From JBELHR01 sp049607205 (GTDB lineage: Bacteria > Bacteroidota > Bacteroidia > Flavobacteriales > Flavobacteriaceae): a DNA stretch of 14,440 nt. Under the pieces are notes generated by a model that searched no databases, was not told the DNA's origin, and was given only the letters and a program-made list of their open reading frames with translations. The stretch spans positions 1 to 14,440 of the forward strand of contig JBMYWH010000035.1 in assembly GCA_049607205.1 (NCBI GenBank). Reading direction: 5' to 3'. Shown here one piece after another: positions 6,617 through 14,440 of this stretch. A program made the position numbers and the translations under genes. Positions within the stretch are counted from its first letter, which is position 1. Each line of letters starts with the position of its first letter.

Positions 6617-8725
6617 TTAATTTTTGATTGCTTGTGTATTATTCATTTCTAAGGCACTTAATACCTTAAGAGCTTCGCTAATATACATATCTTCTGAAAG
6701 GTTTTTATGCCAAATCTCACGCTTTTTTCCAAGAATTGAATCTTGAGCGATGAGGGGAAGTTCACTTTCAGGTGAATAAAATTTTAAATCTGATTTGAAA
6801 TTGTAAACCGAATCAAATTGTTTTATGGACTCTTCATGCGCAAGAGCCTCTTGTTTAAACCCTTCTAAAGACAAAGAGTAGCTAGAGTTCTTCGAGTTTT
6901 CTTCCGTCCATTTGGCAAATTTATCCATAAGTTGGAAGTTTTCATCTGACATAATTCTCACCTGACTTTGCTCAATAACTTGCTCTTTGTTTCTGTAAGA
7001 ATCCACTTCAGAATAAGTAGCCGCAGGTATTTTATCATAAGGAAGTGGGTTCTCGAAATCGCGTTCTCCCAGATCCATATAGGCATAACGATCTGGCATC
7101 GCAATGTCAGAATGCACTCCTTCTAATTGAGTAGATCCTCCGTTAATTCTATAAAACTTCTGGATTGTCATCTTTAATGCTCCTAAGTCCTCAGGGAATT
7201 TATAGTATTCATTTAGGGGAACAACATTTTGCACTGTTCCTTTACCGAAGGATTGTTTTGAACCCATGATAATTGCACGGTTGTAGTCCTGCATGGCTGC
7301 TGCAAAAATTTCAGAAGCTGAAGCCGACAACTCGTTCATTAATATTACCAATGGTTTGTCCCAAATAATTTTTCCGTCTTTATCTTTATATACCTTAGGT
7401 TGATCTCCTCTGTATTTCACTTGAACCACAGGACCAGAGTTAATAAACATACCGGCAATGTCAATGGCTGTTTTAAGTGATCCACCACCATTGTTTCTCA
7501 AATCGATAAGAAGGCCATCCACATTAGAAGCTTCGAGTTCTTCCAAGGCTTTTCTCATGTCCTCTCCAGAGTCACTTACATTTTTTTCATCACTGAAGTC
7601 TATGTAAAATTTAGGAAGGTTGATAACTCCAAGTTTTTTGTTATTCATCTCTACGAGTGAAGTCTTTAAGAAGGTCTCTTCAATTTTCACTACATCTCTA
7701 ACGATAGAAATAATTTCTACACTCCCATCGATTTTTTTAACCGTAAGGTTAACCGTAGTTCCTTTTTTACCTTTTATAAATTTGATTGCATCGTCTAAAC
7801 GCATTCCGACAATATCAATTGATTCTTCATCGCCTTGAGCCACATTAGTAATTAAATCACCTACTTCTAAGTCTCCTTGTTTCCAAGCAGGCCCGCCGCT
7901 GATAAGCTCTGCAACCTTGGTATACTCTTTATCTTTAGTCAATCGAGCACCAATACCTTCTAATGAACCAGACATTGAGATGTCAAAACGCTCTTTTACT
8001 TCTGGGGCAAAATAACTTGAATGAGGATCAAATTCCTCTACAATAACATTGACATATAAACCTAACCAGTCGCTTCTTCTCATTTCTTCAAGACGCTCAT
8101 AAAGTTCATTCATGTTTCGCAACGTGGTTTCTCTGGATTCTTTTTCAAGTTCCTCAAAAGAACGCTTTACATAAGTTGAATCTTCTTCGGCTTTTTCATT
8201 TTCGACCTCTATTTTATCATATAATCGGCTCAGTGTTGTCAATTTTAATTGTTTTCTCCAATGATCAATTAATTCATTCTCATTTGAAGAAAATTCCTCT
8301 TTCTCATAATCGGTGTCTATAGTTTCTTGTTTTGAATAATCAAAAGGCTGTGATAAGAGATCTTGATAAATAGCAACAGTTGCTTGCTTTTTATCTAAGA
8401 AGCGTTGGTATACGAAATTGAAAAAAGATAGGTCTTGATTTTTAAATTGATCGTCAATAATCAATTCATATAATGAAAAATGATTGATGTCTTCTTGAGA
8501 AAAGTAGCGTTTTGAAGGATCCATTTCTTCGATGAATTTAGTGTATACATGCTTAGAAAAATCATCATCAACAGCCACCGGGCTATAATGTCCATTTTCC
8601 AGAATCCAACCTAAAACTCCAATTAAAACACGTTCCTTATCATCATTCGTGTTTTTCGTTGTAAAACTCAATAATAGGCCTATGGCCAAAACTATTGCTC
8701 CAAAGAAATATTTATTTTTCTTCAT
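6617..8725 (-). CDS. prc: Tail-specific (C-terminal processing) protease, S41 family
   Basis: An envelope serine protease that degrades or trims proteins from their C termini. From the ATG at 8725 the protein has 702 residues. A hydrophobic signal or anchor (about 6-21) is followed by the long N-terminal helical domain of the Prc/Tsp subgroup. A PDZ domain (about 250-335) begins at SLEGIGARL. The S41 catalytic domain holds LRNNGGG (409-415), SASAS (467-471; the nucleophile is probably Ser469) and general base Lys495 in SFGKGTVQ. A roughly 170-residue C-terminal helical region completes it. The length is close to E. coli Prc (682). A longer reading from TTG at 8746 adds seven residues; I prefer the ATG because it directly precedes the KKNKYFFG signal start. 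No lipobox cysteine is visible. It is the first gene of an operon with the permease and is divergent from surE. Confidence 0.94.
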   Translation of the reverse strand: MKKNKYFFGAIVLAIGLLLSFTTKNTNDDKERVLIGVLGWILENGHYSPVAVDDDFSKHVYTKFIEEMDPSKRYFSQEDINHFSLYELIIDDQFKNQDLSFFNFVYQRFLDKKQATVAIYQDLLSQPFDYSKQETIDTDYEKEEFSSNENELIDHWRKQLKLTTLSRLYDKIEVENEKAEEDSTYVKRSFEELEKESRETTLRNMNELYERLEEMRRSDWLGLYVNVIVEEFDPHSSYFAPEVKERFDISMSGSLEGIGARLTKDKEYTKVAELISGGPAWKQGDLEVGDLITNVAQGDEESIDIVGMRLDDAIKFIKGKKGTTVNLTVKKIDGSVEIISIVRDVVKIEETFLKTSLVEMNNKKLGVINLPKFYIDFSDEKNVSDSGEDMRKALEELEASNVDGLLIDLRNNGGGSLKTAIDIAGMFINSGPVVQVKYRGDQPKVYKDKDGKIIWDKPLVILMNELSASASEIFAAAMQDYNRAIIMGSKQSFGKGTVQNVVPLNEYYKFPEDLGALKMTIQKFYRINGGSTQLEGVHSDIAMPDRYAYMDLGERDFENPLPYDKIPAATYSEVDSYRNKEQVIEQSQVRIMSDENFQLMDKFAKWTEENSKNSSYSLSLEGFKQEALAHEESIKQFDSVYNFKSDLKFYSPESELPLIAQDSILGKKREIWHKNLSEDMYISEALKVLSALEMNNTQAIKN

Positions 8726-8771
8726 TATATCTTGTGCTTTTTTCAATGTTGATTGTTGAGGTCCCCCAAAA

Positions 8772-8837
8772 TAGGCAATAAATATGAAGTTTGCCTAAAT
8801 TAAACTCAATTATACAAGTTTATCCAAAAAAAGGCAA
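8772..8837. repeat. Three AGGCAA motifs in the prc-surE divergent region
   Basis: TAGGCAA (8772-8778) and TTGCCTA (8791-8797) form an exact 7-bp inverted repeat with a 12-nt spacer. A third AGGCAA in direct orientation lies at 8832-8837. All sit between the protease start and the surE promoter, where a regulator could act on both directions. The rest of this 189-nt region is AT-rich, and I found no exact TAnnTTTG box for the protease gene. Confidence 0.35.
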
Positions 8838-8868
8838 ATCATGGGTTTAGAAAATGTTAAAATAAGTT

Positions 8869-8897
8869 TTGCTCCACGGTCTTTTGTGGTAAATTTG
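8869..8897 (+). promoter_or_regulatory. Promoter of surE-lpxB(-comEC)
   Basis: TTG (8869-8871) and TAAATTTG (8890-8897) are separated by 18 nt, matching the Bacteroidota layout TTG-N17-23-TAnnTTTG. The predicted start near 8901 leaves a leader of about 14 nt before the surE ATG. This is the best complete promoter in the window. Confidence 0.75.
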
Positions 8898-8914
8898 TGT
8901 AAAATTAAAACTTC

Positions 8915-9682
8915 ATGACTCAAGAAAGACCCTTAATTTTAGTAACGAATGACGATAGTATTAAAGCGCCTGGTATCAGGGTTTTAATAGAGGTAATGAA
9001 TCAAATAGGAGAGGTGGTTGTAGTGGCTCCAGATAAACCTCAATCTGGTAAAGGTCATGCTATTTCTGTAGATACTGTTCTGACCTATGAGCGCGTTCAA
9101 AGTGATGGGCCTCAGGTGGAATATAGTTGTTCGGGTACTCCTGCGGACTGTGTAAAGTTAGCGGTACACGATATTTTAGATCGCAAACCAGACCTTTGTG
9201 TTTCTGGAATTAACCATGGTGCAAATTCTTCGATTTCCGTTATTTATTCCGGAACAATGAGTGCGGCCATAGAAGCGGGGATAGAAGGAATTCCATCAAT
9301 AGGATTTTCGTTATTGGACTTTTCTTGGGATGCCGATTTTGAGAAATGTAAGGATGTGGTGAAGATGTTGGCGAAAAAGGTTTTGGCCGAAGGCCTTGAA
9401 CAAGGTGTGGTTCTCAATGTGAATTTCCCTAATCAAGAAGAAGCTTTTAAAGGAATTAAAATCTGTAGACAAGCTAAGGGAAATTGGGTAGAGGAATTTG
9501 ATAAAAGAGTTAGTCCTCATGGCAAGACCTATTATTGGCTTACCGGGAAGTTTGTGAACCTGGATTCAGGAGAGGATACTGATGAATATGCACTTTCTAA
9601 GGGTTATGTTTCTGTGGTGCCCACCCAATTTGATTTGACGGCTCATCGTGCAATCGAGGGCTTAAAAAACTGGAATTTATAA
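8915..9682 (+). CDS. surE: 5'/3'-nucleotidase SurE
   Basis: A cytoplasmic metal-dependent phosphatase that removes phosphate from nucleoside monophosphates and is linked to stationary-phase survival. The 255 residues carry the metal-site motifs in the usual order: TNDDS with Asp13 and Asp14, the APD...SG segment with Ser44 (38-45), and SGINHGAN with Asn100. SGTMSAAIEAG (112-122) is another family signature. The length agrees with the family (about 250). Position 15 is Ser where E. coli has Gly, a common variation. The start is well placed behind the promoter at 8869-8897. The stop codon overlaps the lpxB ATG by one base (TAATG), so lpxB is cotranscribed and coupled. Confidence 0.96.
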   Translation: MTQERPLILVTNDDSIKAPGIRVLIEVMNQIGEVVVVAPDKPQSGKGHAISVDTVLTYERVQSDGPQVEYSCSGTPADCVKLAVHDILDRKPDLCVSGINHGANSSISVIYSGTMSAAIEAGIEGIPSIGFSLLDFSWDADFEKCKDVVKMLAKKVLAEGLEQGVVLNVNFPNQEEAFKGIKICRQAKGNWVEEFDKRVSPHGKTYYWLTGKFVNLDSGEDTDEYALSKGYVSVVPTQFDLTAHRAIEGLKNWNL

Positions 9683-10809
9683 TGAAATACTATATTATAG
9701 CAGGTGAAGCTTCGGGAGATTTACACGGAGCGAATCTAATTAAGGAGTTAAAGAAAAAGGATCCCAAAGCTGAATTTAGGTTCTGGGGAGGTGATCTTAT
9801 GCAAGCTGCTGCTCCTGATGGAACGATGGTAAAGCATTATAGAGATTTAGCCTTCATGGGTTTTATTGAGGTGGCTATGAATTTGCGTACTATTTTGAAT
9901 AATTTGAAGTTTTGTAAGCAAGATTTGACTGCTTATAATCCTGATGCGGTTATCTTTATCGACTATCCTGGCTTTAATATGAGAATTGCTGAATATGCAA
10001 AAAAGCAAGGAATTCCTACGCACTACTATATTTCTCCAACGGTTTGGGCTTGGAAAGAAGGTAGGGTGAAGCAGATTAAAAGAGATTTTGATCACTTATA
10101 TGTCATCTTGCCATTTGAAAAGCCATTTTTTGAAGAGCGTCATGATTATCATGTAGACTATGTAGGGAACCCATTATTAGATGCCATACAGGATCGTAAA
10201 CCTACAGATGAGGTAGCGTTTAGAGCAAAACATGGTTTGCATTCTGAAAAGCCAATTATAGCTTTGCTTCCAGGCTCGCGTAAACAAGAAGTTTCAAAAA
10301 TTTTAGAGGTTATGCTTACCGTTGTTCAGGCACATCCTGAGTTTGAATTTGTTATTGCTGGGGCTCCAAGTTTGGATTATGAGTTTTATAAACAGTTTAT
10401 TGATTTGGATCAGATGCATTTTATTTCCAATGAGACCTATGATCTGTTATCTTGTTCTTACGCTGGACTGATTACCTCAGGGACGGCTACATTAGAAACG
10501 GCTTTGTTTAAGGTTCCACAGGTTGTTTGTTATAAAGCTTCTTCGATCTCCTATCGCATTGCAAAAACCTTTGTAAACCTGAAGTATATCTCCTTAGTAA
10601 ATCTCATTATGGACGCTCCTGTGGTCAAAGAATTGATTCAAGGAGATTTAAATGAGGAAAATTTAAAAAAATCTTTTGCTGAAATTTTAGAACCAAATCA
10701 CCGCACAAAGCTACTGAAAACCTACGATGAGCTCGCTGAGCTACTTGGTGGAGGAGGAGCTTCTGAGCGTGTCGCTGAAAAAATAGTCGACACACTACCG
10801 ACTAATTAA
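9682..10809 (+). CDS. lpxB: Lipid-A-disaccharide synthase
   Basis: A GT-B glycosyltransferase (family GT19) at the inner face of the inner membrane. It joins UDP-2,3-diacylglucosamine to lipid X to form the tetraacyldisaccharide precursor of lipid A. The 375 residues match the family length of about 380. Landmarks are IAGEASGDLHGA (6-17), SPTVWAWKEGRVKQIK (118-133), the phosphate-binding LLPGSRKQEV (195-204) and the donor-site segment TSGTATLETALF (265-276). The ATG overlaps the surE stop by one base, leaving little doubt about the start. Its presence shows that the organism has a lipid A outer membrane. surE-lpxB pairing is, from memory, frequent in Bacteroidota. No frameshift or missing motif is seen. 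Confidence 0.97.
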   Translation: MKYYIIAGEASGDLHGANLIKELKKKDPKAEFRFWGGDLMQAAAPDGTMVKHYRDLAFMGFIEVAMNLRTILNNLKFCKQDLTAYNPDAVIFIDYPGFNMRIAEYAKKQGIPTHYYISPTVWAWKEGRVKQIKRDFDHLYVILPFEKPFFEERHDYHVDYVGNPLLDAIQDRKPTDEVAFRAKHGLHSEKPIIALLPGSRKQEVSKILEVMLTVVQAHPEFEFVIAGAPSLDYEFYKQFIDLDQMHFISNETYDLLSCSYAGLITSGTATLETALFKVPQVVCYKASSISYRIAKTFVNLKYISLVNLIMDAPVVKELIQGDLNEENLKKSFAEILEPNHRTKLLKTYDELAELLGGGGASERVAEKIVDTLPTN

Positions 10810-10821
10810 TTCACCTTGCCG

Positions 10822-10829
10822 TAGCTTTG
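10822..10829 (+). promoter_or_regulatory. Possible -7 box for comEC
   Basis: TAGCTTTG matches TAnnTTTG exactly, in the 27-nt gap between lpxB and comEC. No TTG lies at the proper -33 distance. A start about 4 nt downstream would give comEC an almost leaderless transcript (ATG at 10837). The gene may instead simply be read from the surE promoter. Confidence 0.4.
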
Positions 10830-10836
10830 TATTGCT

Positions 10837-12597
10837 ATGGAAAGGTTGAGAGATTTAGGTCTTTTTTATATTCTGTTAGCGTTTTTGCTAGCAGGTCTAT
10901 CTTATCCGTATTTGAGTTTTTGGCCCGGTTGCGTTGCCTTGTTTTTTTTGATAGGTCTTTCTTTGAACAAGAGAACCTATTATGTGGGAATATTGGGATT
11001 GGTAGCGCTGAGTCAAATGTTAGAATATAGGATAGCCGGTAGTGATAAAAAAGACCTAGTTTCTCAATTAAACCTTCTTGACTATGTTGAGCTTCACGAT
11101 CACGACAAGGAGTATTTTCTTAATGATACTTCCTTAGATTTTAAGAATGTTTTTTTTGATGATTCTGAGTCTGTTATTTCGAGTGAAACTACATGTAGGG
11201 TTCTGTATGAACCCTCATTTTCTTCTGACTCCTATTATTCCAATCTATTTATTTACAGTGATAATTCTGCTTCTATTGCTTGCGATTATGCAGATGTAAA
11301 AGAATCTCCTCTTGCAAAAGGGCTTACTGTAGAGGCTTTTAGTTTATTTGAGGGATTGGTTCTGGGAGATAAAGCTAATATTCCAAAGGAGGTCTCTGAA
11401 CTTTTTAGACGTTTAGGAGCAAGTCATTTCTTAGCGATTTCGGGAATGCATTTGGGTTTTGTGATGCTTTTCTTGAATCTTATATTTTTTCCTTTGAGAG
11501 CCTGGCGCTTTAAGTATGTGTTATTTGCTGTCTTGAGTTTTATCTATTTGTGGGAAATTGATTTTCCGACTTCTTTTTTAAGAGCTTGGTTGATGTTTGT
11601 GTTATATGCTTTATTCAGGGCTTTTAATCTTAGAAGCAGTGGAGTCAAGGTTGTGCTCATGGTAGCTACTGCTTTATTGATCTATGATCCTTGGCTACTT
11701 TTTGATGTGGGCTTTCAAATGAGTTTTTCGGCTGTTTTTGTGATTATTTATCGTTGGCCTAGTATTCAGAAGAGGCATGTACCTGTGAAATATAAAGGAG
11801 CTAGAATTCTGAATTTTTTTATCGATACTGTGTCAGTTTCTATATTGGCTCAAATAGGGGTAGTGTTCTGGAGTCTCTATTATTTTAAGAGCTTTGCTTG
11901 GGGAGGACTCTTGAGTAGTTTGATACTGACTTTGCCTTTGACCTTGTTGATTCTTGGCTACTATGTATTGTATTTATTGAGTTTTTTTGGAATTGCTTTA
12001 GAGGATGTGAAGGTTTGGTTTAATATTTATGTGGACTACCTTTTAGATTTGATGCATGGCTTGGAGGGCTTTAGTTTTTATAGAAGCTATTCAGATTTGG
12101 GTTGGGCTGTCTTGGTCTTGTTAGCCTGCTTGGTTCTAATTCTAGTTTTGTTTGTTAAGAGAATGAATTTTAAGAAATGGAGACAGCTTCTGTTTATGGG
12201 GACTATTGTAAGTGTTTGTATAGTAGTATGGCCCAAGAAATCGAAGCCTGTCTTTAGTATTAGCTCCGATGGCTTAGCTTTTGGGAATAAGGAGTTTAGA
12301 GATACCTTGTTTTTTAATGAAGAATTGAGCTATATGCGCTTACAAGAGGCAATTTGGGTGAGTGAACCTTTCCAAGGCTCCAGGTTTACAATTGTACATT
12401 TAAGAAGAAGTCCTAAACTACACTTTCTAAGACTCCTGGAGGAGTTAAAGCCCGATTTAGTCTTGATTGATTCATATAATTACAGGAGTATGAAGTCGAG
12501 GTGGGTGAAGGATTTGGAGGCGGAGGCTATAGATTATCTGATCTTAAAACCTAGGACTGTTCTTAAATTTGACGCAGAAAAAAACCTCCTTGAATAA
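10837..12597 (+). CDS. comEC: ComEC/Rec2-type DNA uptake channel protein
   Basis: A multi-pass inner-membrane protein of the family that carries single-stranded DNA into the cytoplasm during natural transformation. Two N-terminal hydrophobic segments (about 8-58) are followed by a soluble stretch (60-165) where an OB-fold-like domain usually sits. The competence core runs from about 166 to 440, with FEGLVLGDKANIP (171-183), the hallmark SHFLAISGMHLGF (196-208) and DPWLLFDVGFQMSFSAV (284-300). A further membrane segment at about 450-466 leads into a C-terminal soluble region (470-586). I see no metallo-beta-lactamase HXHXDH motif; the residual domain contains LKPDLVLIDSYNYRSMKSRW (537-556). 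At 586 residues it is shorter than many ComEC proteins. The stop codon lies inside the terminator hairpin shared with the convergent gene. Third gene of the surE-lpxB run. Confidence 0.9.
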   Translation: MERLRDLGLFYILLAFLLAGLSYPYLSFWPGCVALFFLIGLSLNKRTYYVGILGLVALSQMLEYRIAGSDKKDLVSQLNLLDYVELHDHDKEYFLNDTSLDFKNVFFDDSESVISSETTCRVLYEPSFSSDSYYSNLFIYSDNSASIACDYADVKESPLAKGLTVEAFSLFEGLVLGDKANIPKEVSELFRRLGASHFLAISGMHLGFVMLFLNLIFFPLRAWRFKYVLFAVLSFIYLWEIDFPTSFLRAWLMFVLYALFRAFNLRSSGVKVVLMVATALLIYDPWLLFDVGFQMSFSAVFVIIYRWPSIQKRHVPVKYKGARILNFFIDTVSVSILAQIGVVFWSLYYFKSFAWGGLLSSLILTLPLTLLILGYYVLYLLSFFGIALEDVKVWFNIYVDYLLDLMHGLEGFSFYRSYSDLGWAVLVLLACLVLILVLFVKRMNFKKWRQLLFMGTIVSVCIVVWPKKSKPVFSISSDGLAFGNKEFRDTLFFNEELSYMRLQEAIWVSEPFQGSRFTIVHLRRSPKLHFLRLLEELKPDLVLIDSYNYRSMKSRWVKDLEAEAIDYLILKPRTVLKFDAEKNLLE

Positions 12598-12606
12598 AGG
12601 AGGTTT
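12582..12606. terminator. Hairpin shared by two convergent genes
   Basis: AAACCTCCTT (12582-12591) pairs perfectly over 10 bp with AAGGAGGTTT (12597-12606) around GAATA. On the minus strand it is followed by a T-run (12581-12578, extending the stem's own T bases), so it ends the peptide transporter transcript well. On the plus strand the tail is only ATTAAATATT, a weaker terminator. The comEC stop codon TAA (12595-12597) falls in its loop, so translating ribosomes would disturb the fold on that strand. Confidence 0.8.
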
Positions 12607-12628
12607 ATTAAATATTGTATGGAGAAAT

Positions 12629-14377
12629 TTATTTTACTCCGTGCATTAGTTTTTTTACCAATGGAGATAACACTGCAGCAAGAACAGCAAGAGCAGCTGC
12701 AATAGCAGTTAACATCCAGAAGAAATAACTCAATCCTTCGGTTTCTGAAATACTTGAAGACATTTCTCCAAACATACCTGCAGCCTTCATTCCAATGGCA
12801 ACCGCTAGATACCAAATACCAAACATCATTGCGATCATTCTACCAGGAACTAGTTTACTTACATAAGATAAGGCTACCGGAGAGATACATAGTTCTCCCA
12901 TAGTATGGAATAAATAGACTAGTATTAACCAGATAGCGCTCACACTTGCTGTGGCAGCACCAACTGGAATAGAGGCTGATCCAATAGCAACCATGGCCAT
13001 CCCTAAACCTAATAATCCCATTCCAATAGCATATTTCATGTTTGCTGATGGATTGTATTTACTATCCCACCATTTAGAAAATAGTGGTGCTAAAGTAATA
13101 ATGAATAAAGAGTTTAGTACACCAAACCATGATGCTGGAATTTCAGCGATGTCTTTTTCAAACTCTCTGTTTAACATCCATAAGGCTAGGCCCCAAATAA
13201 TCACAAAACTCAATCCTAAAAATATATTTGACAACTTGTATTTTTCAAATGTTTGACCAAATAATTTTAATAAAACCCATGTAATTACTCCAAGAGGAAC
13301 AATAGTCATTAATGAGTTGACCACTTTGAAAGTCATAGCGGCATCTCCTTCCAAGACTCTTTGAGTATAATCTCTTGCAAATATGGTTAAGGAACTTGGT
13401 GCTTGTTCAAAAATTGCCCAAAAGAAGATGGTAACAAAAGCGAAGAAGATTACAGCTAACATTCTATCTCGAGTAATCTTATCATATTTAGGTATCCTGA
13501 TTACCAATAGGACAAGAAATAATACCAAGGCCGTTCCGATAGCAATATTAGATCCATTTTCACCTAAGAAACCAAAGATATTATAGGCTCCTTCAGAAAT
13601 CTTAGAGATGGGGTCGTTTAAGATCCAAAGTAAACCTAGAGTAGAAGAAATACCAATCAAGGCTAATTGAACGCTTGTAAATGGGTTAAGTTTCGGTTCA
13701 TCAGGTCCTAATTCAACTACTTCATTTTTACCTTTTTTAATCGGTTTTAAACCAATGTTTCCAAAGATACCTTGAGCAAACCAGAATTGAAGAAGTCCGA
13801 ACAACATAAATATTCCTGCTAGACCAAATCCGTAACTCCATCCAACTTGCTCTCCGAAGTATCCACATAAAAGAATACCTAAAAATGCTCCAGAATTTAC
13901 TCCCATATAGAATATAGTATAGGCTCCATCTTTTTTCTCTGGACGTTTCTCGTACATTTGAGAAATAATTGATGTCATATTAGGTTTAAAGAAACCACTT
14001 CCAAAAACCAAAAGTGTTAAACCTAAATAAATGAAAAAGTGAGATTCAATGGCCATAGACGCATGTCCTAAAGTCATTAATAATGCCCCAACTAATACCG
14101 CGTAACGATATCCAATAATTTTATCGGCAAAATACCCTCCTATCAAGGTCGATAAGTAAACCAATGAAGTATAGGTACCGAAGATAGCAAATGCCCATTC
14201 CTTAGGCCAGCCCCAACCACCATCCATTAAGGATGCGGTGAAAAACATTACTAAAAGGGCTCGCATTCCATAATAAGAAAAACGCTCCCACATTTCTGTG
14301 AAAAATAATACGTACAAACCGCTTGGATGTCCCAATACAGTTGACTTAAATAATTGATCGGTAGGATGTGAATTCAT
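12629..14377 (-). CDS. POT-family proton-coupled di-/tripeptide transporter
   Basis: An inner-membrane symporter of the POT/PTR2 branch of the major facilitator superfamily that imports di- and tripeptides with protons. The 582 residues contain the proton/substrate motif E28xxER in EMWERFSYYG (28-37), GGYFADKIIGYR (80-91), FFKPNMTS with Lys131 (129-136) and the PTR2 signature FYMGVNSGAFLG (156-167). About 14 hydrophobic segments are visible, with a charged cytoplasmic stretch at about 210-230, as in the longer bacterial members (Lactococcus DtpT type). All key residues are intact. The ATG at 14377 is preceded by an AT-rich stretch with no Shine-Dalgarno and no exact TAnnTTTG box. The terminator of an upstream minus-strand gene lies only 19 bp away, so its promoter must overlap that hairpin or expression depends on read-through. 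Confidence 0.94.
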   Translation of the reverse strand: MNSHPTDQLFKSTVLGHPSGLYVLFFTEMWERFSYYGMRALLVMFFTASLMDGGWGWPKEWAFAIFGTYTSLVYLSTLIGGYFADKIIGYRYAVLVGALLMTLGHASMAIESHFFIYLGLTLLVFGSGFFKPNMTSIISQMYEKRPEKKDGAYTIFYMGVNSGAFLGILLCGYFGEQVGWSYGFGLAGIFMLFGLLQFWFAQGIFGNIGLKPIKKGKNEVVELGPDEPKLNPFTSVQLALIGISSTLGLLWILNDPISKISEGAYNIFGFLGENGSNIAIGTALVLFLVLLVIRIPKYDKITRDRMLAVIFFAFVTIFFWAIFEQAPSSLTIFARDYTQRVLEGDAAMTFKVVNSLMTIVPLGVITWVLLKLFGQTFEKYKLSNIFLGLSFVIIWGLALWMLNREFEKDIAEIPASWFGVLNSLFIITLAPLFSKWWDSKYNPSANMKYAIGMGLLGLGMAMVAIGSASIPVGAATASVSAIWLILVYLFHTMGELCISPVALSYVSKLVPGRMIAMMFGIWYLAVAIGMKAAGMFGEMSSSISETEGLSYFFWMLTAIAAALAVLAAVLSPLVKKLMHGVK

Positions 14378-14395
14378 TTAAAAAATTTTAATTAT

Positions 14396-14432
14396 AAAAA
14401 AAAATCCCCATTAATGTTGGTTAATGAGGATT
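14396..14432 (-). terminator. Intrinsic terminator of an off-window minus-strand gene
   Basis: AATCCCCATTAA (14403-14414) pairs with TTAATGAGGATT (14421-14432) over 12 positions with a single C-A mismatch and loop TGTTGG. On the minus strand it is followed by a run of eight to nine T (14404-14396). It implies that a gene on the minus strand ends just beyond position 14440. Confidence 0.75.
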
Positions 14433-14440
14433 GTGATATG

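Noticed and set aside
8726..8746. TTG start adding seven residues to the protease
   Set aside because: The ATG at 8725 directly precedes a typical signal sequence (MKKNKYFFG), and the extra residues MKKAQDI add nothing recognisable.
10827..11030. 67-residue ORF overlapping the start of comEC in another frame
   Set aside because: It is a frame shadow. The comEC frame has the hydrophobic N terminus and continues into the conserved core.
12534..12815. Cysteine-rich 93-residue minus-strand ORF
   Set aside because: It is an out-of-frame reading of the 3' end of the peptide transporter and the terminator. The Cys-Ser runs come from the GCT/GCA-rich alanine codons read in the wrong frame.
1..14440. 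CRISPR arrays, insertion sequences, prophage or defence genes
   Set aside because: No regularly spaced repeats, transposase-like or phage-like proteins were found. All long ORFs belong to metabolic, envelope, transport or competence families.

Overview
The window looks like chromosomal DNA from a Gram-negative member of the Bacteroidota, most likely an AT-rich marine or aquatic Flavobacteriia-type organism. Three things point there. LpxB means lipid A is made. Several genes are preceded by a TAnnTTTG box, the -7 element of the Bacteroidota primary sigma factor. No clear Shine-Dalgarno sequences precede the starts, which is usual in that phylum. The grouping of a Prc/Tsp-type protease, surE, lpxB and comEC is also, from memory, common in Flavobacteria. 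Species cannot be fixed from the sequence.

Layout from left to right. (1) Positions 1-162 hold two identical tRNA-Val(UAC) genes in tandem, the first cut by the window edge. (2) Positions 165-480 hold no credible gene. They contain a terminator, a chain of inverted repeats and a C-rich tract whose complement fits a G-quadruplex pattern. (3) Positions 567-5349, plus strand, form an anaerobic pyruvate module: a DUF3360-type membrane protein, pyruvate formate-lyase (pflB) and its radical-SAM activase (pflA). A strong hairpin terminator and a new promoter box separate pflB from pflA. (4) Positions 5350-5441, in the gap between convergent genes, hold a promoter box, three consecutive hairpins and a T-tract on the minus strand. 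This is a good candidate for an unannotated small RNA of about 80 nt. (5) Positions 5532-8725, minus strand, hold a two-gene operon: a tail-specific protease (Prc/Tsp) followed 2 nt later by an OppC/DppC-type permease with no ATPase or partner permease nearby. (6) Positions 8915-12597, plus strand and divergent from the protease, hold surE, lpxB (overlapping surE by 1 nt) and comEC. (7) Positions 12629-14377, minus strand, hold a POT-family proton-coupled peptide transporter. It converges on comEC at a shared hairpin, and the terminator of an off-window gene lies just upstream of it.

How the genes work together: PflA installs the glycyl radical on PflB, which splits pyruvate with CoA into acetyl-CoA and formate. 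The adjacent permease-like protein stands where a formate channel (focA) is often found, so it may move formate or another small anion, but this is inference. The protease, permease and POT transporter all relate loosely to peptide turnover or uptake. SurE, LpxB and ComEC are unrelated housekeeping or competence functions that share a promoter region. No phage, transposase, CRISPR or defence genes are visible. The most interesting undescribed element is the candidate small RNA.
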